DNA of 64,000 nt from Serinus canaria (GCF_022539315.1 NC_066317.1:42564435-42628434); one strand, 5' to 3'. Positions 41,288 to 54,039 are shown, counted from the first letter of the stretch. The notes: generated by a model from the letters alone, not told the origin. Translations and numbers: made by a program.

Positions 41288-41937
41288 ATCCTAGGGGGAT
41301 GAGGGAGCTGGCAGAAGAGCTCACCAAGATGCTCTCCATCATTTATAATCAGTCCTAGCACACTGGGGAGGTCCCAGATGACTGGAAGCTGGCCAGTGTG
41401 ACACCCATCCATAAGAAGGGCCGGAAGGAGAATCTAAGGAACCGCAGGCCTGTCAGCCTGACCTCAGTGCCCAGCAATATTATGGAACAGATCATCCTCA
41501 GCATGATGACACAGCACCTACACAACAGCCAGGGAATCTGACTCACCCAGCATGGGTTTAGGAGGGGTGGGTTCTGCCTGACCAACCTGAACAGGTTGGA
41601 TGTTGTCTTATGGATGTTGTCTACCTGGGTGTCATTAAAGCATTTGACACTGTCTCCCACAGCATACTCCCGGAGAAGCTGGTAGCCCATGGCAGGGACA
41701 GGAGCATCCCTTGCTGGGTTAAGAACTGGCTGGGTGGCCAGGCCCAGAGAGTGGTGTTGAATGGTGCTGCATCCAGCTGGCAGCTGGTCACTCATGGTGT
41801 TCCCCAGGGATGAGTGCTGGGCCCAGTCCTGCTCTAGTTGACCTTAGTGCCACGGTCTAGTTGACAAGGTGGTGTTAGGTCATAGGTTGGACTCAGTGAT
41901 CTCTAAGGTCTCTTCCAATCCAGCTGATTCTGTGATT
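41288..41937 (+). mobile_element. CR1-type LINE fragment, reverse-transcriptase part fused to 3' tail
   Basis: The plus strand encodes the middle of a CR1-type ORF2 reverse transcriptase: VPDDWKLASVTPIHKKGRK, RPVSLTSVP, a TQHGFRRG motif, KAFDTVSHSIL, WVKNWLGGQAQRVV and HGVPQG. In intact elements the motif-A segment reads LDFSKAFD. Here it is LGVIKAFD, so the first catalytic Asp is lost. Stops interrupt NSQGI and VPQG, and the frame shifts near 41600. After GPSPAL the sequence jumps to a CR1 3' terminus (GGTTGGACTCAGTGATCTCTAAGGTC, then CTGATTCTGTGATT), so the YADD region and everything after it are deleted. The 10-mer TCTAGTTGAC occurs on both sides of the join (41833 and 41856). The copy is dead. 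Confidence 0.93.
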
Positions 41938-44900
41938 TATTTGTTCCTTCTGCTACCTCCTACCTCTTCACCTCTGAATGAATATCTGCCAGCTATTTAC
42001 ATGCTTTTGAGAGTTTCCTTATGCACTCGATGATGATCAAAGGATGGATTTTTTATGGTACTTAGGCTCATGAAGATGCAGATAAGCACCAGTGAGAATT
42101 AGATACTTAGGTACCTTTGAAAATTTCATTTGATGACTGTAAAGAGTTAGAAGTTCCCTTAAAAATCATGTCATGTATACTTAATGCCTATCCATATTAC
42201 TGAAAGGGACTGTGAATCGGGATTTATGTAATGATTTTTTTTTCTCCTCATTTGTAAGCCTTTGAGAATAGATCAAAATTCACTTTGATTGACTTTCCAA
42301 ATGGACATTGAATCATTCTTTCATTATCTTCTTATTTTCAGCTGAATAGCTGGATAACAGGAAAGGTATTCCATTCTTTTGTTATCTTGTACAGAACAGG
42401 AAAAGAAGTACCGTGCTGAGAAAAATGGCATGGAGAGGGAATAAAATTGTAACAAGGACATTTCTGATCCTGCTATTCATCCTCTACTGTAGACAGACAG
42501 CAAAAAACAGGCCGGGGGTTATTATGCTATGGGAAATATATTATGCAAACATACACAAGAGAATTGCAGTGTAAACAAAAAGCAGAGTATTCTTATCCTC
42601 CCTGATATTTCTGTTTCCCTGTGCCCTTAGAGGCAGTGCCTGGGGCAGAAGGCTGAGCTGTGCACGAATCTTTTCCACCTACCACAACTTTAGTCAGTGA
42701 CAGAGCATCCAGAGCCGTGTCTGTACTAATTGTCCACAGCAGGGGACATGTTCAGATCCTGTGACAAAGACCTGTGCTGTCCATCATCTCAGTTCCAGCT
42801 GATCATACTTGAGCATTTCCATGAGCTCCACAACTATCCCAGGCTCCAAATGGATGCTTGGTACCCAAAGAGCAGAATGACAGCTTCCAGGCTACGTGTT
42901 GCTGAGCTTTAGGGTGTTGTGAAGAATTTTAGGCTCTTCATAAATGGAGTTTTTTCCTAACAGCTTGGTTCTCTGGAATCGTGTCTTTTTCCTCAGAGCT
43001 ATGTGTTTGGACATCATGTTCTCCTCAGACCCAGCTGCCCCAGGGCTCTGTGGGATTTCTAAAACAAGGTTAATTTAAAGTGCCTTTTAGGGGTGGGTTA
43101 AATTTTAATTTAGTTTATAATGGCTTCTGTCATAGCAAGCATTAAAAAACTGGAAAATCAGATTAAGGCCGGTGTTCCATTCCCTTTCCTAAAATGCACA
43201 GAACTTGTACCTGCATCTGAGGCTGTGGTATCTATGCATTTTTGGACTACATAAATTTAAAAACCTTTTATTTTTTCTTCACAGCAACTGCAGAAAACTG
43301 AGATAAAATATTTCCACACTTAAAAAAAAAAAAACTTATTTGTTTTTTATTTTAGAATATTTTCTGTTCAGGTTTAGTAAGTTCTACTGGAACTTCATCA
43401 GTATTTTTCTTTTCAATTTTCTCATGTTATTTTTTTAAACTCTTGTATCACTGTTAAGCACTTTTTCAGTGTAAGGAATTTAAAGGCTTCTAAATTCCTT
43501 GTGTTTTCTGCAAAAAGTTTACAATAGGTGCATAATGTAATGAACCAAAAAAAGGTTGTGCTCCACCTTTCCTAAAACAGGATCTTTTTCCCCTTGTGTT
43601 GAATATTCAGGAACTTAAACCATGCCTAGACCCCTAGAAACAATAGAATAAAGGAACCACATGTCATCAATTTATTCACTTGTGAAGAAATTGTTCATTT
43701 CAGGCCCTTCAAAGTATTTCTTAACTTTTTTACTCTCCTCTTGACATGAGTTGTGTCTGTAACCACCACATATCTACGGTGTCGTGCAGCACTCCCAACA
43801 CTTTTATTTCAGTTCCTGTAAGGCTAATTGTAGAGCTTGCAGAATGTACATAAAATAGAGAAACACTCAAAATAGTTGTGTTAGTAATTGATTTTACTCC
43901 AGATCAAGCAGACAACCGTATCAATTACAGGGAGCTGCCACTGCTGGTACTAGTTAATGACGTGGAAGAGCAAAGTGCTATTATGAAGCAATAAAAAAAT
44001 TGTGTTAGAAAACACAAATATATTTACTTCTGTTGCTGATTTTCAGGCTATAGAGAACACATATTTTAACTCAGTTCTAACTACCTGGTTCAATTCTTTA
44101 CATTACTTAAGGGTCATAAAATGACACATGTATCAGTAATTTACACTATATAAAAATTGGAAAAAAAAAAACAGCAGAAGTGAGACACAAAGAGTAAAAA
44201 AGACTGAAATAAGAAACATTAACTCTCCTCTCTGATCCTCTTTGAACTTTGGCATTCTTTTTGAATGCTAATTTATTTTTTTTTCCCTGGGGCAGTATAT
44301 GCAAAAGACACTGTATTCAAAATGCTTTCCAGTGTTCCTGTTTCATTTTATTGGTTGTGTAGCATCAGGGTTCTTTAAGCTCAAAGGTGACTTCTTTGGA
44401 CAATGAAGTTTTTTACATTAAACATATAAAATATCTAAATTTATGCTTTCTTTGACTAAAGGAAAGTCACCAATGAACTTGCATATATGCTTTAATTTAT
44501 TCATTTTAGTGTCCCCTGTATTCGGTAAATTTTAGAAGGTTTAAGAAGGCTATGAACCACCATGATTTTTTATATTATGTCACTTTTGCGCTGACAAAAT
44601 CTCACAGAGACCTTTTGGCAATAATTCACGCTGTAATACCTTGGGAGTGCAACATTTCCTCTCCCTATTCTTTTTCTCCCTGCAAGTAAGATTTATTTTT
44701 TCATGCTGAGTTTTTTCTGAATGCTTTAATAAAAGAATTTTTTTTCTATGTATGTTAAATAAGAGTGCTTTCTTGGAGCACTTTTAACTTGTGTTTGAAA
44801 ACAGCATCCCAGCATTATCGTCCAGATAGATTACAACAATCCAGTTTTTATTCATTATAAAAGGTTAAAAGCCAACAAAAGAAAGATTTCATCTGCAAGT

Positions 44901-45040
44901 AAGTTGATATATAGTATCTTTTTAAGATCAATCTAGAAAACTCTGCATTTCAGAAGGATCTAATAGCACATGTAGAATGTGGGAATATAAAGGTAAGAAG
45001 ATTTTTAGAAAGTAGGGAAAGTAGGTCTTTAATGTATGAA
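41938..45040. other. AT-rich non-coding stretch between CR1 copies
   Basis: No gene is recognised. Poly-A/T tracts occur at about 43321 and 44160. A denser, CpG-retaining patch at about 43910-43990 (ACAACCGTATCAATTACAGG, GTTAATGACGTGG) may be conserved non-coding sequence, but this is only a visual impression. Confidence 0.5.
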
Positions 45041-45286
45041 AGTATGTCTTTAATCTGAAGGAGGGTAGATTCAGATTAGCTGTTATGAAGAAACTCTTTC
45101 AAAGAGGTGAGACCATGGAACAGAGTGCCCAGAGACTCCTGATCCCTGGAGTTGTTCAAGGCCAGGCTGGATGGGTCTCAGTGCAAATTGGTCTAGAGGA
45201 AGTTGACCCTGTCTGTGGCAGGGAGGGTTGGAAATAGATGGTTTTTAAGGTTCCTTCCAAGCCAACCATTCTATGATTCTATGATC
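45041..45286 (+). mobile_element. CR1-type LINE 3' tail fragment
   Basis: The sequence follows the CR1 3' end in order: CTGAAGGAGGGTAGATTCAGATTAG, AAGAAACTCTTTCAAAGAGG, TTGTTCAAGGCCAGGCTGGATGGG, AGGTTCCTTCCAAGCC and CCATTCTATGATTCTATGA. Two tail repeats are intact. It is truncated to about 245 bp and holds only the 3' end of ORF2 and the untranslated tail. Its first 21 bases are preceded by a near copy of themselves at 45020-45040. Confidence 0.93.
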
Positions 45287-45701
45287 TTTTACAAATCCGT
45301 GAAGCTGGGAAACTGGGATAACTGGGAAACATGTTCTGTCAATAAGTGGGAAGACATATCTTCAAGTTGAGCAACTAGAGAATTACTTTATGATACAGAT
45401 TGTGACTTTGTTTTCTTGTTTGTATTTATTTTGCTAAGATTTCTTTCTAGCATTCAAGTGCAGTATATGCCATTAAACAGAAATACCCCACAGAATGAAA
45501 CTCATCAAAAAGAAAAACAACAAAAAACCCAGGAGACAGCTGGGAAAAGCTGTTGCATTGGTGAGAAATTAGGCTGCCTTTTCTATTTGTTTAATATTTT
45601 TTTGTTTGCCTTTTATCTACTCAGACCATTATCTTCACTTTTAATATAATTTCCTCTCTATTTGTATTATGAAAATTCATTTAGCACATTTATATTTCAC
45701 T
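45287..45701. other. Spacer between CR1 and LTR
   Basis: AT-rich sequence with no gene. A 77-codon open frame (45416-45649) is A-rich and unrecognised. Confidence 0.6.
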
Positions 45702-45706
45702 GTATC
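45702..45706. repeat. Target-site duplication GTATC, left
   Basis: Identical to the five bases directly after the LTR at 46771-46775. Confidence 0.9.
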
Positions 45707-45880
45707 TGTGGTGGTTTAACTGTGGCTGGATGCCAGATTCCCACTATAGTTGCTGTGTCACTTGCCTCCTAAGCTGGACAGAGAGGAAAAATAGAACAAA
45801 GAACTTGTCAATTCAGGTAAGGATGACTCACCAGTTACTGTCAGGGGCAACACAGAACTGACTTGAGGAAATTACCTGAA

Positions 45881-45886
45881 TTTATT
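45881..45886 (-). terminator. Polyadenylation signal AATAAA of the LTR
   Basis: TTTATT on the plus strand reads AATAAA in the LTR sense direction, about 175 bases before its 3' end. Confidence 0.5.
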
Positions 45887-46598
45887 ACCAATCAAATCAG
45901 AGTAGGGTAATTAGAAATAAACCTAAAGCTTTAAACATCTTCCTCCCAGTCCTCCCTCCTTTCTCTCCTGAATTCTCTGCTTCTTCCCCATTTCAGCAGC
46001 ACAAAAGGGTGTGACCTGGGGGTTGTGGTCAGTTTATAACATCTGTCCTGCTGCTTCTTCATTCTCAGTGTCAGGACTCCTCACACTTTTGCTCCAGCTT
46101 GGGGTCCTCCCACAGAGACAGCTCTCCATGAACTTCTCCAGTGTGAGTCCATCCCATGGGCTGCAGTTCTTCATGAATTGCTCCACGGTGGGTCCCTTCC
46201 ATGGAGTGCAGTCTTTCAGAAACCAGCTGCTCCAAACTGGGTCCCCTGCCGGGTCACAAGTCCTGCATGCACTCCTCTCTCCACAGGTCCACAGGTCCTG
46301 CCAGGAGCCTGCTGCAGCACTGGCTTTCCACATGGTCACATCCTCCTTTGGGCATCCAGCTGCTCCAGCCTGGGGCCCTCCATGGAATGCAGGTGGGTCT
46401 CTGCATCCCCATGGTCCTCCCTGGGCTGTGGGGGCACAGCTGCCTCACCATGGTATTCACTGTGGGTGATCTCAGCTCCAGTGCTTGGAGCACCTTCCCT
46501 TCTTTCTCCACTGACTAGGGTGCTGCAGAGCTGTGGCTTCCACATATCCTCACTCCTCTCTCTGGCTGCCAATGCTATTGTAGAATAATTTCTTTTCC

Positions 46599-46607
46599 CT
46601 TATATAC
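46599..46607 (-). promoter_or_regulatory. TATA box of the 1064-bp LTR
   Basis: GTATATAAG is read on the minus strand about 165 bases inside the sense 5' end of the LTR. Transcription would be expected to start about 25-30 bases further along the minus strand. Activity is unknown. Confidence 0.6.
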
Positions 46608-46770
46608 ATTATCCCAGAGGTGCCACCACCTTCACTGATGGACTTGGCCTTGGCCAGCAGTGGGTTTGTCTGGGAGACAAGTGGCATCAGCTTCAGGGGA
46701 AGCTTCTGTGAGAAGCAGCTTCTTCTGTAGTCCCCCTGCTACCAAAACCTTTCCATGCAAACCCAGTACA

Positions 46771-46775
46771 GTATC
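46771..46775. repeat. Target-site duplication GTATC, right
   Basis: Identical to the five bases directly before the LTR at 45702-45706. Confidence 0.9.
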
Positions 46776-49700
46776 AAAGAAACACTGGCTAGATTTAATA
46801 CAAAAATGCCTGGTTATTTTATGGTATATTGTTAGTTAAAAGACTAAAGAAAGACTTCAGTGGGTCAAAAATTTAGCGAAGGTTCATTTATTTGTCTGTT
46901 TCTGTTTGGGAACTGGATCCAAAATCTTTGTGGCAAGAGCTCAGCAGCAACACTAAACAACTCCCTGGCTAATACTACAGGAAAGCATATTAGAAAAAAA
47001 ATCACAGTGGGACTAATAAATCTGTGTTGCAGGTAGTTAGTGGACTTAATTATTCCCTGATGTCATTTCATATTGGAGAGTGAGACAAATCTGGCCTTTC
47101 TGTATTTGTGCTTTATCTGATTCATAAACACAAAAAAAAAATATTGGTATTAAGATAGTTATTTTTTTCTCTATGAATTCTTAAAACCAGAAGAAGATAT
47201 GTTCTTTTCAAGCTATGAAGCATGCACTCAGTATTATTGTCATTCTGGGATCTCTGTGTAATAGTGTTTAAGAAATATGTGAGAAAAAATATTATTACAT
47301 GCATCTCTAGTACTCATGCACCCATAGCTTACCAGCTGCACACTCTGGACTTTAACTTCAGGATGCACCATGTTATTTGTACCATATCTATACTAAGAAT
47401 ACAATGTGTGGTAGGAAGGTACCAGTCCTCTGATTTCTTGCTCCTTCCTCACACCCCTCTTTCTGATTCAGGACTTATCTGACATTGCAAGTGCTGCATA
47501 AGCCACTGTTTGAAATTGTTTCTCCAAAGGCTTCAATATATTTTGAAAACAAATCGCTTGTTAATAGATTTTAGAACTTTTAGGCAGATGAGTTTGTAAA
47601 TATGAGTGTGCAATTCTTTACAAATGAATTTAAATCAACTAGTTTAATTTCCATGGAAGTTAATGACAATGATCAAATTATTTTGATAAATTCCAAATGG
47701 GACCTAAAGGAGAAATACTTCTATGGGTAAGGTAGGTTGTTAAAATGTAATAGGGACAAGCAATTGATAAAAGAAGAGAGGTAGTCTTCTTATGGAAAAT
47801 CTGTGTGGTTTTTTACATCTTTATAAAATCTGAGGATGAATTTGAATTCAGTTATCACAGGCACATATCTCAAGTTCAAGATGTCAGACTTGTGACTTCG
47901 TTGACATTCATGTTTTCTAAAATAAAAATTACAATAATGTTCAAACAGCATCTTGTCTTCTAGATGACATGAAGAATTTTCAAGGCTTTTGCTTTAGAAA
48001 TGTTATGAGATAAAGCATGAGAGTGACTACGTCTTAGAGTGAGGGGGAGCCCGGAGTGTCGGCATGAAAATTTTTGTGTCCTCATATAATTTTCCTTAAA
48101 AATATAATTGCCTTTATCCTTGTGCAACAGCAAGGGGTTTCTACCGTACCATTTTAAAACTTGTGAACTCAGTCTTTATTAAGATGTTTTACTGCATCAG
48201 ATTGATTGATTTAGCAAACCAAAAAAATATGGAGATATGTTTGATTTGCAAGTAGCAAGATACTGTATGAAGTAATTCTCTAGAAAAGATGATTCAGTAG
48301 TTTGCTCTGCCTGGAGTATGTTTTTGGAACATTACCTCTAATATAGGTGCTGTGGCTGACTCGAATACGCTGGTATTCACTGGCCAGCTGGTAAATGTTT
48401 CTTGTGCACACTATTGGCCTCTTTTTTCCATGTTAGCTTCCTCCTTTTCTGCTTTTCTGTCTGTGTCCCAGGAGAGGAGTAGCATATAGGTATACCATAA
48501 TAGAAATATTGCTATGGAGGTTGATAACAGGCTCAAATCATGACACGGGTGAAATCCAAACCTAATTTTTCATAAATTGTTATGTGTTATATTCATAAAA
48601 ATGCAAATGTTTGTGCCTCTGGTGGGTATAACTTACTGCAAAATGAAGGAAAATTCATCCATCCACTTCAATTTTTACAAGCTTCTTATTTGCCTCTTCT
48701 AATGGCTCATTTTGATTTTATTCTACAATTAAAGGGGGAGGGGGGATAATATATTTTTCACACCATACATGGGACCACAAGGATTGTAGTGTTCTATTTC
48801 TCACTGATATTATGTTCCACTGATGTATTAAAACCATGCAGCCATGGAAAGCATTGTATTTGTGTAACTATACAATTACCAACCATGACTGAGTAGCAAC
48901 TAACTTATTTTCAACAGCAGGAAAGGACAGGAAATGGGAGAGACAGAAAGATATGACATAATAAATATGGATTCACTTTATTGTTGTCACTAGTGGTATG
49001 TAGGAGTTTGGGACCTGCTAATGAAACACAAGATGAAAGGATTTAATTTCTCAGTTGACAGATTAGTTCTCCTTTATTTCTGAATTGCTTTAATTTTTTT
49101 TTTATTCAGAAAAAAACATTGTGCCCTGTGACTGTCTTAACTTATCTGTATTTTCTATAAATATAAGATTAGCATGCAAGGAATAATGCAAATTTCCCTG
49201 TATTGCTGTTGTAGGATGAAGCCCTTCACTTTTATTCTCCCTGTTAAAAATGCTATGCTCTCATTTATTTTTTTGGTGCTATATACTTTTTCAGAATGGT
49301 CCCTAAAGTAAGACTTCTTATTTATCCTAATATATGCTTTATATTTCCAGTTAATCTCTGTAACACTTGCATTTATGTACAGTCTCTGTATACATTGCAG
49401 TGCACATCTCAGTACTGGATTTTATCCTGCATCCTCACACCTTTTTCAGTGAATTTCCATGGGAAGTCTGTAATTTTCTACAATGAAAAAAAAAAATATG
49501 CAAAGCTGACAAGAAAAAAAAGAGTTCTTCCTTTCTGGGACACTGCCAGTCTTCCTAAATTTGAAGAACCCCATCCAGGTCCAAGGTCAGGTGCTGCCCT
49601 CTTTTATATTCTGATGTTGCTGCTGCAGTGACCTGGCACCACCATGTCCTTCTCTGCAGCTACTCCCTTTCAGATGTGGAATTGGGGAGCTGGTTGCAGG

Positions 49701-51120
49701 CTTTTGATGTCCCTGCAAGCTGTCACAACAATTCTGGAGCTGGTGCTGAGTATCATCATGCTATTCTTGCACTGCTGATTATTTTCCATTAAATAATAGC
49801 TACTTTTTCAAAATATAACTCCTGAATGTAACTGGAATGTAATTTACAGTTTTTATAAAGGAGGTGATTCAAATGACAGAACTGTCATTTATGTAAAACC
49901 AAACCTTCTAACCATACTGTCTTACCAGTTACTTTAGTTAGTGAGATATGTGTTCTGAGAGATAGGGTGTGCCTATTGTTGTACATAATCACTCCCAAGT
50001 ACCATTCTATTGATATTTAATTAGGGAGATTTTGAGACATTTACTCCTAATATGCTTCAAACATATCCTTGATTGCATTAAATGAGATTGATCACTTCTG
50101 ACTGTGGCTCTGCACTATGGAAATTAAACCCATAGTTTTAATTTAATTTTTGGAATTTTAAATCTCTAACTAACCTTAAGATGTAGCTAACTTTTTTATT
50201 TATTCTTCTCTATCTGAATTATTCTCTTATTTGTTTCAGTGTTCGTGGTAACCTGCTTAATTTTCTATTCTTGCATGTTGTTTTGTTACTTGTTCAATCT
50301 TAGTTTTCATTGATTTGCTTATTTGTGGTAACCTTTATGGAGGTATTTTTATGCACTTCTTTATAACACAGGATCTTCCTCTTGTCTCAAAGTCAGTATT
50401 TTGAAAAATTCCTAAATTCCTTAATGAATCCCTTCAAAATGTTCATATTCACAGACTTTTGAATATCATTGAAACTCTTTTGTAAATTAAAAATTATCCC
50501 ATCTTCTTCCTTTTTTGAACATATGGAACGTGAGTTGATATTTTTTTCTTAGGACTCAGACTTCAAACACTATGATCAAAACATAGATTTTGTTAATTTG
50601 CTCATTTTTAAATAGGAAATTCCCCGGGCCTTTCCTTAGAAAATAGCAGAAGCAGAATTAAGGGTTTTTTATGAATTTACTTTTTTTTAGCCTGGGTTTG
50701 AAGACTTTTCTCTGTAGTGAACATATTTTTTTTGAACTGCTGTGCCACCCTTTCCAATTTTTTTATACATTCACTTCAAAGCTTTGCTGCTTAGTGTGTG
50801 AAATTCATCTGTCTTCTGGCAAAATCCAGGCTTTCAATTTTGACAGCTTATTCAGTGTATTTAGTGTTTTCTGTATGAAGTAATTCACTTCCCACTACTC
50901 TTATGCATAGTTTTTACTTACCTTTTTTTTAGGATTATTAAGTCATTACTTAGTCCACTCTTATATTCTGCATTAAAATATGTCTCCAAATTCTCTGATT
51001 TTTTTCAGTCATGCCTGTGCTGTTTATATGCAATATGCAGGATTTCTAGCAGAATACATTATTCTCCAACATATGTATAGATAGGTTCTGTGAAGGATCT
51101 TAGATAGATTCAGATGTATT
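46776..51120. other. AT-rich non-coding stretch
   Basis: No gene is recognised. A somewhat more GC-rich patch at about 49530-49760 shows no domain or transposon motif I can name. A 111-codon open frame at 49296-49631 is unrecognised and probably chance. Confidence 0.5.
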
Positions 51121-51850
51121 TCACAGAATCACAGAACGGGTGAGGTTCAAAGTGACCACAATGGGTTGTCTGGTCCAACCCCCTTGCTCATCCAGAGTCA
51201 TCCTAGAGCACAGGGCACAGGATTGTGTTCAGATAGTTCTTGAATATCTCCAGTGAGGGCGACTCCACAGCCCCTCTGGGCAATCAGTTCCTATGGAGCA
51301 TCACCCACACCGTGGGAAAGATCTTCATCATGTTCAGGCAGAACTTGTGCGTCAGTTTCTGCCTGTTGCCTCTTGTCACCACCAAGAAGAGCCTTGCTCC
51401 ATTCTCTTTATGAGGTCCCCTCCCACTTGTCTCCAGGCTGAAGAGAACCAGCTCCATCAACCTTTTCCTCATAAGTTAAATACTCCAATCCCTTACTCAT
51501 CTTTGTTGCCTTCCACTAGACCCACTCTAGGATCTCCATGCCTCTCTTGTCTTGAGGAGCCCAGAACTGGACACAGCTCTCCTGATGTGGCCGCACCAGG
51601 GCTGAGTAGAGGGGCAGGGTTACTTCCCTTGACCTGCTAGCAATGTTTTTCCTAAAGCCCCACAGGATCCCATTTGCCTTCTTGTCTACTGGCACATGCT
51701 GCTTGTTCATGGACAGCTTGTTGTCCACCAGAACCCCCAGGTCCTTCTCTGCAGAGCTGCTTTCCAGCAGGTCAATCTCCAGCCTGTGCTGGTGCAGGAC
51801 TTGCACTTTGCTGAATTTCAGACAGCTCCCAGCTCTCCAGGGTCCTCCAT
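51121..51850 (-). mobile_element. CR1-type LINE fragment, ORF2 C-terminus and tail
   Basis: On the minus strand a 96-codon open frame (51516-51806) encodes the C-terminal part of CR1 ORF2. Recognisable pieces are EKDLGVLVDNKLSM, KKANGILWGFRKN, ASRSREVTLPLYSALVRPH and CVQFWAPQDKRGMEILEWV. The rest continues to the CR1 3' terminus, which ends GTTCTGTGATTCTGTGA at 51121. The endonuclease and reverse-transcriptase parts are missing by 5' truncation. This is the best preserved CR1 coding remnant here, but it carries no catalytic domain. Confidence 0.95.
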
Positions 51851-54039
51851 AACCATGGCTAGAAAACTTATTTACAGAGCCAAAAATAAGCCATGTTCCT
51901 TGAAATTAGATTTTAAAAAACACTTCAGAGAGTGAAAATGCTGGCACTTTACCCTTAGTCAGTTATTGTTTTGTTCAGTTCTAATCTTTAGACTGCAGTG
52001 TGGTTGCAAGTAAACTTCAGAAAAAGCTTTCCATCATGTCTCCTAAAATTTCACCCTTCTGGTTAGCTTTATAGAAACTCAAGAAAAAGCTTTCTGTTAC
52101 CTTTTGGATGTGAGGTAATGAATTAAAATGCTTTGGGTCTGGGTTAGTTGTTGCGTTTATTTTTGGTTTTGTTCTGTTGGTTTGTTTGTTTTTTAAGGGA
52201 TTGGTTTTCTTTGAATACAGATGTATAGGAAATGAAGATAGCTCAGCTAGAGAGTCCCTGAAACTATATCAGCATTTTTATTAAAAGGTACCAAATAGAT
52301 AAGAAAATAAAAAAAATTTTTTTAGTGCAAACTAATTTTTTATGTGAGTGAGAGCAGGCTGTGACCAATCCTATGGAAATTGATTTTGTGGTATAATGAA
52401 ACTAAATTTTAGACACAAGCTCAATGTTGTGAAACAATTATATCATAGCAATATTGTATATGTTTGTAATTCTCCTTTGCTTTATCAACATTTAGTTCTC
52501 AGATGTTTATTCTTCAGAGATTTGTTGTAAGATGAGAGTTAAAGACCAGTTCTCATTAAACTGCTATGAGAATATTGTACTTACTTTCTGAAAATCTTAT
52601 GAATTCTTTTTTCTTTCATTTTCTTCTGTTGTCTTCTTGAATAGAACAATACCAGCAATTTACTGTCTCATGTTGTTCTGTGCAGAAACTAAGGTTAACC
52701 CTTGGACTACAAATCAAAAATGGCTATTTCTTTTTTTATTATTATTATTATCCTGTTTTGTTTTTTTTTTTCTTGATGGGGTGCATTTTGGATGATGCAT
52801 TTACCCTACTGAGAGCTGCAGGATTCTTTAAAATCTGCATTGAAACCCATGTCTTCATCATTATCTCACTTCTAAGTATTCTTATAATCACAAATGTAGA
52901 AGGGTTTCTGTTACTGCAAAAATGAATAAATTAATCTCAAGTGGTCCATTATCAAAGGTAGAAAAAGCCTCATTTTTTTTACAAGTGTAAAATAATAATC
53001 CATATTCTGATTACCAGAAAACATTGATTATTTGCTATTAAATAAGCTCTATCTGAAAAATTATAACTATTAAAAGTGCAATTACTTTTTAGGCGTGCTT
53101 AAAGAAAGAAATCACGATCATGTCCGCATGCATATGTCCTTCATATAATGTCTCATAATACCAAACTATATTAAAATTAAATAAATCTGATAGTCATTTC
53201 AAGTTGAATACTCATTTTCAAATTCCTCCAATACTCAGCAGTTTCATAGTGGGCCCAGGGGAACATAACTGCTGTATTTACAGAGACAGCTGCTTTAGTG
53301 TCTTGAGATAATTCATTGGAAGGCTTTCACTGCAGGACAGGGAGTTTGAATTACAGCTGTAGTCAGTACCACGGAGTTAATAGATGTGAGGATTTTGGTC
53401 AACAGTGTCCTGCTCCTCCTATTGCTTTGCAAATCACAGAGTGCATTTCTTTGGGTAGCAAGGAGTGAGATGGACTTTGAGTCCCAGACTGCGTGAGCCG
53501 TAGTCTGAGGAGTCTGCATGTATGGAGACCAATCCTTTCCAGTCAGCAAAACTCAGAACATGTTACAGGAATGATTCATGCTTCTGTGCTTCTGTTTACC
53601 ATCATTCTTGCCTCTGCTCTACATGCAGAAATCTCTGCTAAGAAATGGTTGTCTGACGAAGCTGAGGTAGTTTACTTACTAAAGAATTTCTTCCTCTAAT
53701 ATTCTGGCATTCTAAACGATAGTCGCTGATACAAAAATAGTTTGTGTTAAACACCAATAGCAATATGTAAAGTCTGTCTTAACCTGTAATATAGTATTTT
53801 TTCCATTTCTAACCTTCTACTGCTGTAATCAGAAAAAAAGTGGTTAGAATACTACTTATTCCATTGTAGAAATACATTCTTTTTATTGTTAGGTAAAAAC
53901 ATATGCTTTAGGGTACACTTATGCACTGATGGTTGGCAACTAACAATCTATGATAAATATGTATTAATCACATATTTCTTCAGCATTTCTATTTCAATTT
54001 TCAACATCCACTTTTATCTTTATGAAAATACTTGTTCAG
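51851..54039. other. AT-rich non-coding stretch
   Basis: No gene is recognised. It holds the (TTA)n and poly-T tract at 52738 and several chance ORFs. Confidence 0.5.
52738..52771. repeat. (TTA)n and poly-T tract
   Basis: Five TTA units and, after CCTGTTTTG, a 15-base T run. Confidence 0.85.

Larger units (their letters stand above)
45707..46770 (-). mobile_element. Solo LTR, songbird ERVL-type, with perfect target duplications
   Basis: A 1064-bp LTR has TG (45707) and CA (46770) termini and is flanked on both sides by GTATC, a perfect 5-bp target duplication. The minus strand is sense: it starts TGTACTGGGTTTGCATGG and ends AAACCACCACA. A TATA box (GTATATAAG) lies at 46599-46607 and an AATAAA at 45881-45886, giving a plausible U3-R-U5 order with an unusually long R of roughly 700 bases. 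No gag or pol lies beside it, so it arose by LTR-LTR recombination. The interior is GC-rich and built of related CATGGAGTGCAG-like segments, which explains several long open frames on both strands (46011-46588). These are not genes. The 5-bp duplication fits class III (ERVL) elements. Confidence 0.93.

Noticed and set aside
41355..41795. 146-codon minus-strand open frame
   Set aside because: It is the antisense shadow of the CR1 reverse-transcriptase fragment, whose plus strand carries the recognisable motifs.
44600..44690. Open 78-nt segment between TCTCACAG and CAA/GTAAGA, phase 0 at both ends
   Set aside because: The acceptor is poor and the peptide is a low-diversity run of F, S and L. 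Pairs like this recur by chance in the window.
44800..44898. Open segment ending GCAA/GTAAGT that contains IDYNNPVFIHYKR
   Set aside because: The donor is good but the acceptor lacks a pyrimidine tract, and about 30 open codons are not informative.
46011..46588. Several long overlapping open frames on both strands (up to 152 codons)
   Set aside because: They lie wholly inside the 1064-bp solo LTR, have Cys/Ser/Pro/Trp-rich compositions typical of GC-rich repeats, and match no gene.
53620..53699. Acceptor-like CTCTACATGCAG followed by a short frame ending LLKNFFL
   Set aside because: The segment is very short, its donor (GAG/GTAGTT) is weak and no homology is recognised.
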